Shown here: positions 1 through 12,253 of the stretch, in pieces
Layout of the letters: each line of letters opens with the position of its first letter
Position numbering within the stretch: position 1 is the first letter of the stretch
Assembly (NCBI GenBank): GCA_947000775.1
Contig: CAMQGK010000565.1
Location: 10,520,001-10,584,000 of the forward strand
Length of the DNA: 64,000 bases
Source of the DNA: Pterois miles
Taxonomy: Eukaryota; Chordata; Actinopteri; Perciformes; Scorpaenidae
Reading direction: 5' to 3'
The notes under the pieces: model-generated
What the model was told of the DNA's origin: nothing
The model's input: the letters and a program-made list of their open reading frames with translations, nothing else
Databases searched by the model: none
Program-made: the position numbers and the translations under genes

Positions 1-796
1 ATCAAAATCTGCCCAAAGTTATGAAAGTCCCATAGAAATCTTGTCAAACTGATGTTCACGCTGATGAGATCACATTGATTTTCTTACTGTTAATATTATC
101 GTTTTATGAAAGTGAAAGGCCCCTGTCACCTGTGAAGGTTAAGGTACCAACCATGAATTTCAGCGCTCCTTATTCATGTCTGGCCAGGGGCCTTTGTTCA
201 TGTTGTTCCCCATCTCTTTTCCAATGTAACTCTCTAATAAAGGCATTCAGATATATCTTTAGCCTTTAAGCCTCCGAGTTAAACTTGGCGTCTGTCTGCA
301 GTAGGCTCCCAAGAAGAGCGCCTGTCATTGATCCCAATATGGTCGTAGTGACCCGCAACTTCTGTTCACCTGATGCCATTGGACCCAAAAAAGACTTTTT
401 CCCGTAGCCTTACATTGAGAAAGAGACTAGCAGCCGCTACTTTTTTTGAGGTGAACGAAATCTGCAGTACGAACGTTCTAATAGTCCTTATTTAAATCAT
501 TAGGTCCTAAAAGTTGTAAAACGCACTAATAGCCGAAACTGGACTTATTTTGTTCCTCTGTTTATGTCTGTGGAGACCCAGACCATGATGTTAGGACCCC
601 GTGACTGAGTCATGTGACCGAGCTGAGGCTACTGCGCATATCAGACATGCTCAATGGGCCCAGTAAGACCTGGAAGACCTTTGTTCCAGATTCAAATATC
701 TCAACGACTATTCCATCGATAGTTTGCTTGTAAAGACGTTCATGGGGCCCAGAGGATGAATTCTACTAACTTTGGTGATCCCCTGACGCCCTATAG
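1..796. other. Non-coding sequence, no recognised element
   Basis: No coding exon or repeat family is recognised here. An AATAAA hexamer lies at 236-241, after a pyrimidine-rich stretch, and could be the 3' end of an old retroposed sequence. No matching reading frame supports that. The segment most likely belongs to the large intron upstream of the receptor exon at 20245. Confidence 0.4.
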
Positions 797-860
797 CAGG
801 GGTGGGCCATTATTGTCCCTGGGGTGCCACATGACAAACCCTAACATTTGCTGATTAAAA
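797..860 (+). mobile_element. hAT-type terminus fragment
   Basis: The segment opens with CAGGGGTGGGCCATTA, close to the terminal inverted repeat of many vertebrate hAT elements (CAGGGGTGGGCAA). It also resembles the termini at 11963 and 39918, including a following CCTGGGGKGCCAC-like stretch. Similarity stops within about 60 bp, so this is a truncated terminus. Confidence 0.45.
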
Positions 861-867
861 ACTGGCT

Positions 868-1225
868 CACAACCCATTCTGACTCCCAACTCGTCAAATA
901 CCACCGCTTAGTCAGTGCATTTCAGCATGGGATACTGGAGCACAAGGCACCCTGTGGTGACTGTATTCAATGCACCGGGCTTTAAGCTAAGTGTAACGTA
1001 AACCCACCCATGGCTTTATCTGGTAGTCAGAGCAACGGATGCGGTATGAAGTTTAGTTTCTACCACAGTTTTTGAAAGGACACTATGCATGTAAGGGTGC
1101 CGTGTGGTGTTTGCATGTTCTCCCTTTTGGCGTGATGTTTCCTCCCACAGTCCAAAGACATGCAGGTTAACTCTAAATTGCCGTCGGTGGTATTTGACAC
1201 ATTGGGAGTGAGAATGTGTTGTAGA
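868..1225. mobile_element. Foldback (MITE-like) element, family A, with SINE fragment inside
   Basis: The left end (CATTCTGACTCCCAACTCGT, 877-896) pairs with the right end near 1190-1220, which carries GGTGGTATTTGACACATTGG and GGGAGTGAGAATGTGTTG. Together they form long imperfect terminal inverted repeats. The same arms bound the element at 14998-15443. The middle holds a fragment of the tRNA-derived SINE (about 1095-1188), recognisable by CCACAGTCCAAAGACATGCA. There is no coding capacity. Confidence 0.55.
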
Positions 1226-2517
1226 CGAGAAAGAAGAGGCTTTAAAAGCCCCTAAAGCTAGTAAGTGGACCTTTAGGTTATTTTTGTTATACAAATTTAA
1301 GAGCAGCTGAGTAACTGAAGTGTCCAGGTTTCCTCTGATACTCCGATCTGATGAGGTCTACAAATGTCTGACAGCAGCTGCAACTGGTTTATTTTTACCC
1401 AAAGAAATGACTGATGCAGCAGATTCAGACTGAGCGTTCAGACATGCTTAGATGAAGATTACGTCACCATCCCCAAACAGACTGATGTCACATCAGCCCC
1501 TCGAGGCTTCGGAGTACAGACGTCTGCAGACTGAAACCATCATCTGCATCATATTTCAGGATTTTACTGACACACCCAAAGAAACAAAATACAATTTACA
1601 TTAATAGACAACATTTCATACACACGTTTATACAGAGAAATGGTGCTTTTTATTTTTCTGTTATCATGCAGCAGACAGGCTGTTTGTGTTTAGGCCTTGG
1701 GTGTCCACACTGTTAATTGTGGGGAGACACACAACAAACACTTCAGGTCTTCTTCATTCATTATTCAGTGAACACTGTTGCATCTGCTGTTTGACTGTTT
1801 ATCAGCCTGCTGCTGCAGCTATAATCGTCCCGTCTGCTGTAAACATGCGACGGGTTTCTTATAATCAGAGCAGGTGAATCAATAAACACCTGTACGTCAA
1901 GTTATCAGTTCAAACTGAAATCCAAGTCTGCTTCCCTTCACACCTGAGTTGATTTATTCAGTGAAATCGTTCAATCAGAGGCTATTTTTTGCTTTGATGC
2001 GGGATGATTTTCATAATATTTTTGTACGGCTGTGACAGCCGAAGATGAAGGTATCGCAGATAAAGTGATAAATTTGAGCTGACAGTTTCAGTTCAAATGT
2101 AAAAAGTGAAAGATGTGAGCTGAAGTGCCAGCACTGACAGCAGGTTCCTCAACCTGCCCAGGATCATGACCCAGTTTTATATCCCAAACAACACTGTTTA
2201 CGCCCTCATATCCTCATAATAGTTTGTTTACAAGCTGGAATCAAAGGTAAGAGTTGATGTTGGAGTCGTTGTCAAAGCCAGATGCCAACGGTCAGAAAAT
2301 AGCATTCAGGCTGTAAGTACGCCGGAGGTCAGAGGTCAACCTGTTCATTTAGTCTGAAGCCTGAGCTGCTCAGAGAGTCTCAGCCAGGTTCAGTTCATCC
2401 TCTCCAAAGGAAAAAAAACCCATGTATAGCCAGAGGAAATATCCAGATTCCAGGTTAATACGATGTGGGAGAGAGGTCCTGGTCCTTCCCATGTGGTGGA
2501 GAAAGTACACAAATCTC
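1226..2517. other. Non-coding sequence, nothing recognised
   Basis: There are no long open frames, tandem repeats or recognised transposon ends. It reads as ordinary unique-looking intronic or intergenic vertebrate DNA. Confidence 0.4.
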
Positions 2518-2720
2518 TTACGTAAAGGAACAGTGTGTAACATTTTATTTGCAGAAAGGGAATATAATGTCAACAAGTATGTTTTATTGTAGTCTTCAAT
2601 CATCTGGAATTCAAAAATCACTGTTTTCATTACCGGGATGAGTGATTCATATCTATACAGGGAGCGTGTCACAGAGCCAGCCGCCATGTTCTTATAGCTG
2701 GCTCTAGATCGGGATTCACA
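2518..2720 (-). mobile_element. TTAA-type MITE, diverged copy
   Basis: The segment begins AAAGGAACAGTGTGTAACAT, the reverse complement of the right end of the intact copy at 23934-24278. Internal landmarks such as ATAGGGAGC-like and GCCGCCATGTT sequences also match. It is strongly diverged and its other end is unclear. A short reading frame across it is incidental. Confidence 0.55.
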
Positions 2721-2929
2721 TTTTCACACCGACCACCGTAGTTCTCCTGTACAAGTTCATACTTACCAACCCACATGATTTTCCTGTGAGACTTGCGTTT
2801 TTTTCCTCCTGGGGTCACACATTCCCACATTTATCCCAATTTATGGCAATTTTTTCCACATTTTTACTTCCTTTGTTGTTATCTCAACCTGTTTCTGGCA
2901 CTGTACAGTGTCTGTAAACTATACCAAAT

Positions 2930-3235
2930 GTCTGTTCCCGGCGAAGGAGAGCTGCTCGCGACACGGCGGCGTGGTTTGAGCTGCTCTCGCCACACAGCAT
3001 CACAGCAAAAAATCTGGCGTGGTATGCCGCACGCCATCCAGAATGATCCAGAATCCAGGATTTCTTCCGGATCACCCCCAAAATGAAATCAGTTCTTCCT
3101 TTTCACATTTTCAACACACCCTGAAAATTTCATCAAAATCCGTCCATAAGTTTTTGAGTTATCGTGAACACAGACAAACAAACAAAAAGACAGATAAACG
3201 CCAGCAAAAACATAACCTCCTTGGCGGAGGTAATA
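2930..3235 (+). mobile_element. LINE-like 3' fragment (RTE-type tail)
   Basis: The stretch ends in AAACATAACCTCCTTGGCGG followed by AGGTAA, preceded by ACAAACAAACAAAAAGACAG and a TTTTGAGTTATC segment. From memory this arrangement matches RTE-like LINE 3' ends seen in fish genomes. No reverse transcriptase reading frame remains. Family assignment is tentative. Confidence 0.4.
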
Positions 3236-3673
3236 AAGTCATAACTTTGAGAGAAAAAAGTCCAAACATTACGAGAATAAAGTCATAACTGAAAAAAGTA
3301 ATTTCCTCGTCCACTAAAGAGTCTGTTTCCAGGTCCGGTTCAGGTCCGGTCCAGGTCCGGTCCAGGTCCGGTCCAGGTCCGGTCCAGGTCCGTGTGGTTC
3401 ATTCTTCAGAGTAAACTCAGTTTCTTCCTCCGTCTTTTCAAGGTCCTGATACTGATGAGAATGTGGAGCTGATGAGCCAGAAGATGAAGTATTTGGTGAT
3501 TTGTGAAACCTGAACTTAAGGAGAACTTCACAAGATGCTCCACGTTTTTCATTTTCACACTATTTCCCTCTAAAATAACATTTTAAATTTCTATTTTATA
3601 ATATTATGACTTTATTCTCATAATACTGTGACTTTTTTCTCTTAAACTTCTGACTTTATTCTCATAATATTAT
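3229..3673. repeat. Inverted pair of AATAAAGTCATAAC-type arms
   Basis: AATAAAGTCATAACTTTGAG (from 3229) and a second copy ending near 3298 have reverse-complement partners at about 3601-3673 (GACTTTATTCTCATAATA repeated). The arms are AT-rich and about 70 bp long. The loop between them includes the 11-bp minisatellite at 3328. The pair could be a foldback repeat. Confidence 0.5.
3328..3392. repeat. 11-bp minisatellite (TCCAGGTCCGG)n
   Basis: About six head-to-tail copies of TCCAGGTCCGG, nearly identical to one another. This short GC-rich tandem repeat lies in otherwise AT-leaning DNA. Confidence 0.85.
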
Positions 3674-4967
3674 CTTGTAAACAAAGGCAGCACAGACCAG
3701 ATCCACTCCTGTCGTTCTTACCTTTCATTTTAAAAGCCCTAAACTTATATTCACAGGCGAGTATTTTGCATTTTTGTGTCATTTATTGGTCACACCCCCC
3801 CATTGTGTAAAGGCCTTTAGGTGGAGGCTGCAGACAATTACCTCCCTGATGGTAAAATCTCTGCGTCTGTTGCATCTGCTGTGATTTCCATGTTGGTTTT
3901 AGCAGTGAGGAGGCCAGTAACATGTCAGCATCCCCATTACTGCTATAGACCTCCTCTCCTCCTCTCTGTCATGTCATGGGAGTGACTTAATAAATGTCTC
4001 CATTAAAGCATCTTATTAAAACACCGCTCTGAAACAGAGCAGTTATTGATCCCCTGCTGCAGATCTTCATTTGTACTCCATGTTTTTCCAGGCGGTCGTA
4101 CTTGTGTGACCGCGGGGCCTTCCAGATGATGAAGATGACAGCAGACGGTTTCTGTCATCCTGTGCAGTATAATTAACTCATCGTGCTCTCATCTATGGCC
4201 TTGTCAGACTCTCACCACATTATTTCTGCCACTCTCTTCTTCTACTGGCACTTCTCTCAAGTTGAAGTTACCGGTACTCTTTTCAGGTTCTCTGGAAGAT
4301 TCATGGCATATTTGTGCTGCGCCGTAAACACAACAACACATGGCAAGGGGGGATTTATCAATACAATGTTCATGTCCTTTTTTGTAAAATTAGTGAACTG
4401 TACATTGTAAATTTTTATTATATTTATTACATTTACAGATTTCCAGCAGAATTTCGGTTCGGTACAGCGGTAAACAGCATTTATGGTACAGCGAGGAGGC
4501 CAAGAGACGGCATGTTATAGCACGTATGCTGAAATCCTCCACGACTGCTTTATTTGTGTAGTTTGCTCTGAGTCTGCATGTAGAAGAAGGAGAAGTTTGA
4601 AGGAAGGAGGCGGGGTCACACCTCATAAACGCATCGTATCTTCGGCGGTACAACACATGCGCAGTAAAATCTGCTCTCGCCAAAATTGAGCAAATAACAA
4701 CGGACGACCACAGCTTCAGTTCCACTGCACGTGTTATACCTCATATTCCTGTCCGCCGTGTCCCAGCCTCTTTCCTTAGGCCTTGATTTCTAGTGTGACA
4801 ATAAACGGGATGAAAAAAATACACAATTGGCCTCATAACCTATTTCAAATGAACCAAACAATACATACACAACCCGAACCGAGACTAGCGAACTGAATGG
4901 TTCAGATTTTAACCCAAACCGTTCCCATTCTTACCATAATATTCCAGTTACAATATTATTGGAGTAT
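3674..4967. other. Non-coding sequence, nothing recognised
   Basis: No gene or named repeat is supported. Several short frames overlap on both strands at 4183-4725 but have no recognisable domain and no splice-flanked structure. Confidence 0.4.
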
Positions 4968-5125
4968 TATAGGCCGAGTATAGAAGATGCTTCGCCCAAA
5001 TATAATAAAATAGCAATAAAATCACAGCTGATTATGAGCGACACAGCATAACATGCTTAAAGGAAACAATAAACAGTCGCAAGAGGTTGCTGATAGCTGC
5101 CGATACACACACCAACATGTGAATA
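4968..5125 (+). repeat. Dispersed repeat, paired with 24910-25085
   Basis: The landmarks TATAGAAGATGC, AAATATAATAAAATAGCAAT, GCTGATTATGA and GCCGATACACACACCAA recur in the same order at 24910-25085 with scattered substitutions. The family name is not recognised. Confidence 0.6.
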
Positions 5126-6446
5126 AGAGAGTATACTTCTTTTTTTCCACTTCAAGCACCGATTAGACTCCATTCAAAACGTGGGTGGACCTGAACTGAG
5201 CTGATCTTTAAAGTGTGGCTGTGAATCCAGAGGGTGACGCTCACGCTGACATTTACAGTAGCAGCAGCGGCTGAGTGCCGGCCACAGCTGAGGACAACAG
5301 TTAGAGGAGCCAGAGAATCACTAATAAGCACATCAGAGGGGCTTGGTTCCTGAACGCAGCACCGGCCGCCCCGGGAGGCGTTTACATGCACAGGCAGGTA
5401 GAGGGAGAATGAGTCGGGCCGCTGGGAGAGAGTCACGCTGCCTCCATACATAATGAGCCAGGCTTTGATATTCAGCCGGAGGATCCCAGAGAAGATTAAC
5501 ATGCAGCTTCCACCCACATCAGCTCCTCTCGGGAATCCAGCTCCTCTGACCTCAACTGATGAGATACTTTATCGTATTAATATGCTAACGACGCTATTAT
5601 TAGTGTTATTATCAGCATCTACAACCGCTTCACTCTGCCTGGATTTATCTGGAAGAAAAGAATCACACAAAAATATGCTTCACTCCTCTCTGATAGATGT
5701 ATAGTTATATCTCCATATATTTACTAACCACACAGGGTGACATGAAAATTAAACAGTTTCATCAAAGTCAAAGAAGTCAGACAACAAATAAGGCTGTAAA
5801 TTGTCTGGAAAAAAGTAAAGAAAATTCCTGTGCAGCATTATCCGAATGTCTTGTATCCATGTGTGAGTTCACGAACAACAATTATCACTAAACAAGCAAA
5901 CATTCCCTGTTTCACATGCATGCACATGAGCCCATGAATGGATACAAGACACTTGGATAATGTCAAACAGGTATTTTCAGAAAGTTTTTTGGACATCTAT
6001 AACCTTAACAACCATTATAACTTTTTTTGGAACCATAGGAAGCCAAGGGAGATGAGTACTATATAAAATGTATGTTGTTTTTGGGTAAACTATTCCTTTA
6101 AACAATTATTGAGAATGATTAAATAAATATAAAGCTGGAGGCATTCATGCTTAAAAAGAGCAGTGCTTTGAGCTAACATGCTGATAATGCTAACATGCTG
6201 AATGCTAAGCAGGTATAAGATGTTCACCATGTTCACCATCTTGGTTAAGCTAACATAGTACTAGCATGCTAATATTTTCTAATTAACATTAAACAAAAGG
6301 TGCAGTTAAGTCATTACTTTTGCTGGTATTTAGTATTGGACAAATTATATGAAAAGTCAGAGGATCATCAAAGTTATTATAATTCATCCTGATTCATCAT
6401 CACTCTAATCCACAAATAATATTTTATTTTGTTTTCATTAACCTCC
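5126..6446. other. Non-coding sequence with a short GCTAACATGCT-rich patch
   Basis: Nothing coding is supported. At about 6170-6275 there are several copies of GCTAACATGCT/GCTAAGC words, a loose repeat often seen in teleost DNA. The rest is unremarkable. Confidence 0.4.
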
Positions 6447-6966
6447 TGTCACGACTGGAGACACAACAGGAGTGGACTCAGATGCAAGACTCTAGGCACG
6501 GGCAGTTTCCAAAAAATCAGCGTCTTTAATCAAAACAGGTCGGTACACGGTAGAGCAATAATCAGTAACAGTGTCCAAATCACTAGGCAAGGGCTAAGTC
6601 AAAAACAAGCAGAGATCAATACACAGGCAAGATACACGAGAGCACAAGGGAAATAACGCGGGTACGAAACTTACGAAAAGAGACGAACTGGCACAGGAGG
6701 AAGGGGAAGCACATTATATACTAGTGAGGGGAGTGATTAACTATACACAGGTGAACACAATCAGGGCAGGGAGAAGACGATCAGAACCAGGTGAATGGTG
6801 TTCAAAACTGGGTCAAGAGGAGGTGCGCAAAGGTGCGGGCGGGGAGCATGCAAAACCGGAAGTGAAGTGACCTAAACTGAAACGGGAAGTAAACTTCAAA
6901 ATAAAACAGGAAGTGAGAAACACAGAACATGCAAGCATGCAAACAAAAGAAAACCTAAGACATGAC
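6447..6966 (-). mobile_element. Solo LTR-like segment (Ty3/Gypsy type)
   Basis: Read on the minus strand the segment starts GTCATGTCTTAGG and ends CCAGTCGTGACA. In between lie a TATA-like box (TATATAATG, + strand about 6712-6720) and, about 190 bp further on, ATTAAAG (+ strand 6524-6530) as a poly(A) signal. That is the U3-R-U5 order expected of an LTR. Its left half resembles the long terminal repeats of the element at 56563-59796, sharing AAAACAGGAAGTG, GCAAGCATGCAA and TATATAGTGAGGGG-like words. The expected TG...CA border is intact on one side only, and I see no clear target-site duplication. Confidence 0.55.
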
Positions 6967-7310
6967 TTTTCTCACACCTCCAAAGGAAGTTATTTTGTAT
7001 TCAATTTTGTAAACCCTCTTGGCTCAGATGTTTCAGCCTGAGCTGGTCTCATACATTTAGTAAAGTGAGTAAATGCACTGTAATCCATGTATATCCCACA
7101 AAATCAGTTCTTATGTAAACCATGTAATTGTGAATAAGATCGTGTAAAGAACGTCGAACACCGTGGAGGGAGGAGGTCAGGGTGGATGTGTGGGTCAGAA
7201 AACACCAGACCTTCACCCAGGAGGTGTCCGATCATACCCCATGTGAAACCATGAGTCAACGTTGATTTATTTGTCACATAACTTCCAGACTTTATTCACT
7301 TCCAGTGTTA
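6967..7310. other. Non-coding sequence with a family-A related patch
   Basis: Around 7180-7250 a GGGTGGATGTGTGGGTCAGA segment followed by ACACCAGACCTTCACCCAGG belongs to the dispersed family that includes the foldback element at 33717-33872. No gene is seen. Confidence 0.4.
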
Positions 7311-7615
7311 TATTAACCCAAACCGCGATTTTTTCCTAAACCTAAGTAGTTTTTGTCATAGAAATTCCATGTTTAGTTTACCGCCATATCCAGTGCAGCA
7401 TAACTTAACCACTATAATCTTTAAAGTAGTTTTGTTGCCTAAACCTAACCAAGTTGATTACTTTCTAACCCTAACTTAGCTATTTTATTGCCTATACCTA
7501 ACCAAATCACTCTTATCCTATAACTAAGTGGTTTTGTTGCCTAAACCTAACCAAGTCAATCTTTTCCTAAACCTAACTAAATCGTCCTTTTTTTGCCTAA
7601 ACCTAACTAAGTACT
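7311..7615. repeat. Imperfect tandem repeat, CCTAAACCTAACYAAG units
   Basis: About six irregular copies of a 45-60 bp unit, each containing GTTTTGTTGCCTAAACCTAA or a variant. The unit is irregular and internal to the chromosome segment, so it is not telomeric. Single copies of the unit occur elsewhere in the window (for example about 38240 and 61950). Confidence 0.6.
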
Positions 7616-9384
7616 GCAGTTTCCTGTGAATGCAGAACTTTATTTTGAAAAGACTGTGGCGGACTGACACTGAACATTCTTAGGAAAACACAAAAAATTA
7701 GGACTTTTTGTAAGATTCTTACAACCGCTGTATAAGGACTCGTTGTTCAGGTGTGTCATGTTTAGCCTAGCTTAGCACAAAAACTGCTAGCCTTGGCTTC
7801 CATAACTGTCTCTCAAATGTGGACGAACAAAAAAAGCTGTTGTACAAGCCGCTGTAAGGCGCCGTCGACCCTGACACCCGACAAGCTACAAGACTCGCTT
7901 GATGATGAACAGCATGAAAACCTGCTGCTGATGCCTCACCATGCTGCTCCTTGAAAAAAACAACAGTGTTGGAGCGGCGATTAGATTTGCTCCACTGCTT
8001 ATCATCCTCATGAGCCTCCGACTTGTGGAGAGAAAGTCAATACCAACCAAAGTGTTATTACCCACTATCCATTGCTGTTGTTTAAGTGGTGTTTTTTATA
8101 TTGTGTGTGAGGGGAAAGGTCACTTCGGGTTAAATGAAGACAACATGTTACCAGTTTAAACAGAGAGAGATGAATCCTAACGACTCCAAAAACTACAGTC
8201 CAATATTTAACAGGAAATATACATCAAACAACCTCAGACTGGATTCATCAAATACATTTTTTTAATTGTTTGTTTGGCTTTCTAGGCCAAACACTGCCAG
8301 GGTTGTGGGTTGAATTCCCACTGTGGACAATTCAGTTTCTGTATTTAGCCAGCTTTTCATCATCATAACTGCCAAGAATAATTTGGACTTGATTAGAGTA
8401 TTTTTTACATGAAAGAAACTGTTATAAAACACACATTTATTCACTTTCGTTCATTCATACTGTATAATGACTCAACAACATGACGCATATGTCAGAATAA
8501 CACATAACACAACAAGGATGCAAACGCAAAAAGGAGAAAGAAATATAGGGTATGTAAAGCAAAAATGATGGACATTAAAAAATCTTATTGAAAAATGGAT
8601 GTGAAGAGACATTAGAGAGAGAAAGGAAAAGATGGTGGTAGTAATTATTCATCTCACTTGAACTCATATATACAACAGGGATGTTCAGAGGTATCAGAGA
8701 AGAATACTGATATCGATAATTTAGGCCAAAATTAAATTTCACAACAACACATTGGCTAATTGGCCCATTGGTAATCCTCACCAGCCTTATGTGGAGGTAG
8801 CTGCAGGAATACGGGATGTTGGATGTCTGCATGTTCTGCAAAAAGTCAATAGCTTTCTCTCAGGACGGATGGTGATGGATGCTGAACAGATTGTTCAGTC
8901 TCTTGAAGGCAAATTGGTGATATTGGACTTGACTTCTTCAGGAGGCATCGAGCTCGACCAGGGTTGACACCAGCTCTATTTGTGATTTTCACTGAGGAGG
9001 GTGTCCATGTGATGGGTTTGCACCGTTGTTTTTTCTGGGTGATGTGGCCAAGCTGGCTCCGTTGATTTGTGTGAAGCGGTTTGGATTAAAGTTTCAGTCT
9101 GAGGGGAGAATGTTTGCTTGGTCTCTTTGAACGAGGAGTAAGTTGGCGCCGTGTGAACGAAGCTGATCAAGACTGAGGGTGGACGGTGGCGGCTGGTAGG
9201 CGGATTGTTATTTGTTGGACCAGACCAGGCAAGGCTCTCAGTTCAGGAGAAAGATCCACATTTCAAACCTCACCTGTGGTCAAAAGCTAAATAATAATAA
9301 AGAATCAGATCACAGATTTCTTAAGAAGGTTGAATTAGTTTCTTCACAGGATGGCTGGACTGGACCGGAAATCGGAATGATGTT
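7616..9384. other. Non-coding sequence, nothing recognised
   Basis: No domain-bearing frame, tandem array or transposon end is recognised. Short frames (for example 7941-8159 and 8752-8967) have no homology I recognise. Confidence 0.4.
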
Positions 9385-9610
9385 TTTGTTAGCTTAGAAT
9401 GAGCCCTTCATCTCTATATAGGGAGCGGTCCTCTTCACAGAGTCCTGCATGTTACTCCATTGTGTTTCTACAGTAGCCCAGAACAGACAAACCAAACACT
9501 GAGACTTTTACGTTACCTGAAGGCCACCAAGTTCTCCGACGCACCTGTGAAACTGAGGTAACGTGAAGAGTGCAAAACCATGGTGTCGCCGTCTGACTTC
9601 CATTGCTCCT
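9385..9610 (-). mobile_element. TTAA-type MITE, internal fragment
   Basis: The shared core with the copies at 15448 and 23934 reads AGAATGAGCCCTTCAT, ATAGGGAGC, CCCAGAACAGACAAACCAA and ACGTTACCTGAAGGCC. Both termini are missing. The orientation is the reverse of the 23934 copy. Confidence 0.6.
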
Positions 9611-10029
9611 AAACTGGTGTTATTATGGTTCAGTGTCTGGCTTAACAAAGCCATAACCTAACCATAAGCAAAATATTGCAGTCTAACCTGACCAACCTGA
9701 TCCTACTTCTCACTTTGTTTATTACCTCAGTAAACACTGTAAATATGAGTTTATGGTCTCAATCGCTGGTTTCAAGTCTTCTTCAATACAACATGATTAT
9801 CATTTAGTAAATTATGGTCCCATTTAGAGTCAAATAGACCATAAAGCAGGGGATGCTTTAGGGCGTGGCTACCTTGTGATTGACAGGTCACTACCACGGC
9901 ATTGTCCGGTCTGGAAGTTGTTTTGATGTGTTTGTTTTAACCCTTTCACCGTGTTTCAGTTCATGAAAGTTAAATCTAACCTTCGTGGTTGCCTAAAAAT
10001 GTCTCGGCTGTACTTCTTCTAGTTGGAAA

Positions 10030-10135
10030 AAACAAGATGGTGACAGCCAAAAACCAAGACAGCGAAGGCCAAAATACTTAACTCACGGCTTCAAAACTAT
10101 AGTGGGTGACGTCACAGTAACTACCTCCACATCTT
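10030..10135 (-). repeat. Dispersed AAGATGGTGAC-type element fragment
   Basis: AACAAGATGGTGACAGCCAA, CTCACGGCTTCAAAAC and GTGGGTGACGTCACAGTAAC appear in the order found in a very common teleost repeat. The minisatellite units at 26495-27690 and 28919-29145 are reverse complements of the first part (CATCTTGGTTTTTGGC), so this fragment shows the single-copy ancestor of those arrays. Confidence 0.55.
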
Positions 10136-10261
10136 GTATGAATATGACAGATACACTCATAATATTTGATGAGGCGTTCGATAGAGCCCCCAAAAGCCCA
10201 AAACGTCCTCTTTCTGAAACTCAACCTGAACCACAGTTGAGTCTAAAATACCACCAGTGAG

Positions 10262-10450
10262 CGATGGGAAGACATTTACGGATTGTGGGAGATGTTGGAT
10301 TAGATCAGACTGGATTAGATTCAACTTTGTCATTGCAGAGAGTACTGAGAGTACAAGAACTGGCCATAAGTGCAAAAGTAAAAAGCAGTGAAGTGTAGAG
10401 TAATATGCAAAAGTCTAATGGTAACATAAATAATAAATATAATATCCAGT
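10262..10450 (+). repeat. Dispersed teleost repeat (TTTGTCATTGCA type)
   Basis: GATTAGATTCAACTTTGTCA followed by an ACAAGAACTGG segment and AAGTGCAAAAGTAAAAAGC matches a repeat I recognise from many fish intergenic regions. It is non-coding, and its class is uncertain. Confidence 0.45.
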
Positions 10451-11659
10451 AAGGGGTACATATAAATACAAGATATATGATTGGTACCGTGGCTTTGTTT
10501 CCCTGTTTTCTGAAGGACGCGATGAGACTTATTTTTATAGTTTAAGGCTCTTTATCTTCACTCCAACAAATAACAGACGAGTGACATTAAAAGTGCAGGA
10601 ACATCCAGATTCTTTGTCTTCATATAATTGGATCTGCCTGAAGTACAGCATGTCCCGTGAGTTGGATTTCAGAGATGCCAACACTGAATGTGGAAATTAT
10701 TCCCCAAATTATTTCCGCCTGAGGTACAGTATGGGCTTTTGTCTGAGCGAAATGGCCAAATGTAAGAAAGTGACTACACTACAGGGACATAGCAGAGAGT
10801 TTAATGTTGATCCATGACACTTCATCATAGCTGTAAATGAGTTCAGTAGATGAAGAATCTGGGCTGCAGTTATGAGTTGATTGATATCTTCCAATCTGAT
10901 GGGAAACGGGTTAATTATACTGAATGTTCTTGTGTTTTATGATCCTGTCTGCGTCGTCCACCTGGTCCAGCTGACATTCAGTTTAAAGATCTGCTGCTCC
11001 AGTTTCTCTCAGGCCTCGGCTGCTCTCGGATCAGACTCCCACAGTCCTGAGCTTTAAACCAGGTCTGCTTTGATCGGGCGGGAAGGTGGCGTCCAGGTCA
11101 CACAGACAGCGAGCTGCACAGTCACAGGATTCAGACCTCCATTAACCTCCGCAACCAGCATAAACTTCCCCGTTAAGGAGATTTAAAGTTTCATGATTTT
11201 AAGACTTTTTTTATAGCTGCACCATTGCATCAGAAGAAGAGAAATGTTCTAGATGTTACGTGCATCATTTAAAAAAAACATTTCCCCCAAAAGAAGTAAT
11301 AATAATCCTCCTATTTGTGTGTTTGAAACAAACTTTCTTCGCTGAAGAAGAACTTTTAAGAAATATGCATTTTGGCTCCACTCACTGATTCCCGAAGGTG
11401 AAGTTTGGAGCTATTATTATATTCTGCACAGTGCCAGTTAGGGATTTATCAACATACATATGCAGTGTTTACTTTACTACACATACTGCATACTTATTAT
11501 TATTATTCCATGCAGATTGAGCCTGAAAACTCTCCTCACACACCGAGCACTGCTACACCAGAGCACAGACTTTAAATATCATACAGTACCTGCTAACAAA
11601 CAGGTTTAGCTCTAGAATATAAAGACGGACAACATGACAGCTCCCCAAAGTGAAGCCGA
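10451..11659. other. Non-coding sequence, nothing recognised
   Basis: No exon, tandem repeat or transposon end is supported. The frames at 10581-10817 and the reverse strand overlap each other and lack domains. Confidence 0.4.
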
Positions 11660-11962
11660 AACATCTGGATCGCCCCCTGGTGGCTGGCGTGTCAAGTGTT
11701 CATTTTAGTTATTTGATGCTATAAAAAGGAGGTGAAATGTCATGACTGAAAGCTGCAAATCTCTCTGGCTGAGAGGCTGCCGCTGTGCTTGGCTCACCAT
11801 TGGTTCGGCTGGGTGACCTCAATACCACGACTCCACCGTCTGATCACCACTGACCAGACTCTGGCTCCAAATGACATCAGACTCTCAAGATGGCAGCTCC
11901 CGGATCTGAGATGTTTGGCTTCAAGTCGAAGTGCTTCATCCATCTCTGTACACAGTCTATGC
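11660..11962. repeat. Dispersed CCCCCTGGTGGCTGGC element
   Basis: CGCCCCCTGGTGGCTGGC, TCAAGATGGCAGCTCCCGGA, TTTGGCTTCAAGTCG and ACACAGTCTATG occur in the order of a common teleost dispersed repeat that normally ends at CAGTCTATG. The hAT terminus at 11963 follows directly. Confidence 0.45.
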
Positions 11963-12253
11963 CAGGGGTGGGCAAGTATTTTCCTGAGAAACCCAGGTTG
12001 TTGCCGGGGGCCAAACGAATACTGTCAGACGTAACCTCCATTTTATCACTATAGGAACCATTCTGGGCACTTATTTTATAGCATTCATTATGCTGAAAAT
12101 CACTCCAAACAGCTGATTATTAAGAAAATGACATTAAAGGAGTCTATGAACCGTACAGGACTGACTGTTTAGGTAATGGTAGATAATGTCTCCATCAACA
12201 AAATTTAACACTTACATTTCACATTTAACTCAACATTAACACTTATACTTAGT
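11963..12253 (+). mobile_element. hAT transposon terminal fragment
   Basis: It starts with the hAT-like terminus CAGGGGTGGGCAAGTATTTT. It then follows the 39918 copy for nearly 300 bp: GTTGCCGGGGGCCAAACRAA, AACAGCTGATTATTA, GAACCGTACAGGACTGACTG and TTAACACTTAC. No transposase coding remains. The second terminus is absent. Confidence 0.65.

Noticed and set aside
7311..7615. Interstitial telomere-like CCTAAACCTAA repeats
   Set aside because: The vertebrate telomere unit is CCCTAA. These words are parts of longer irregular 45-60 bp units and also occur singly elsewhere.
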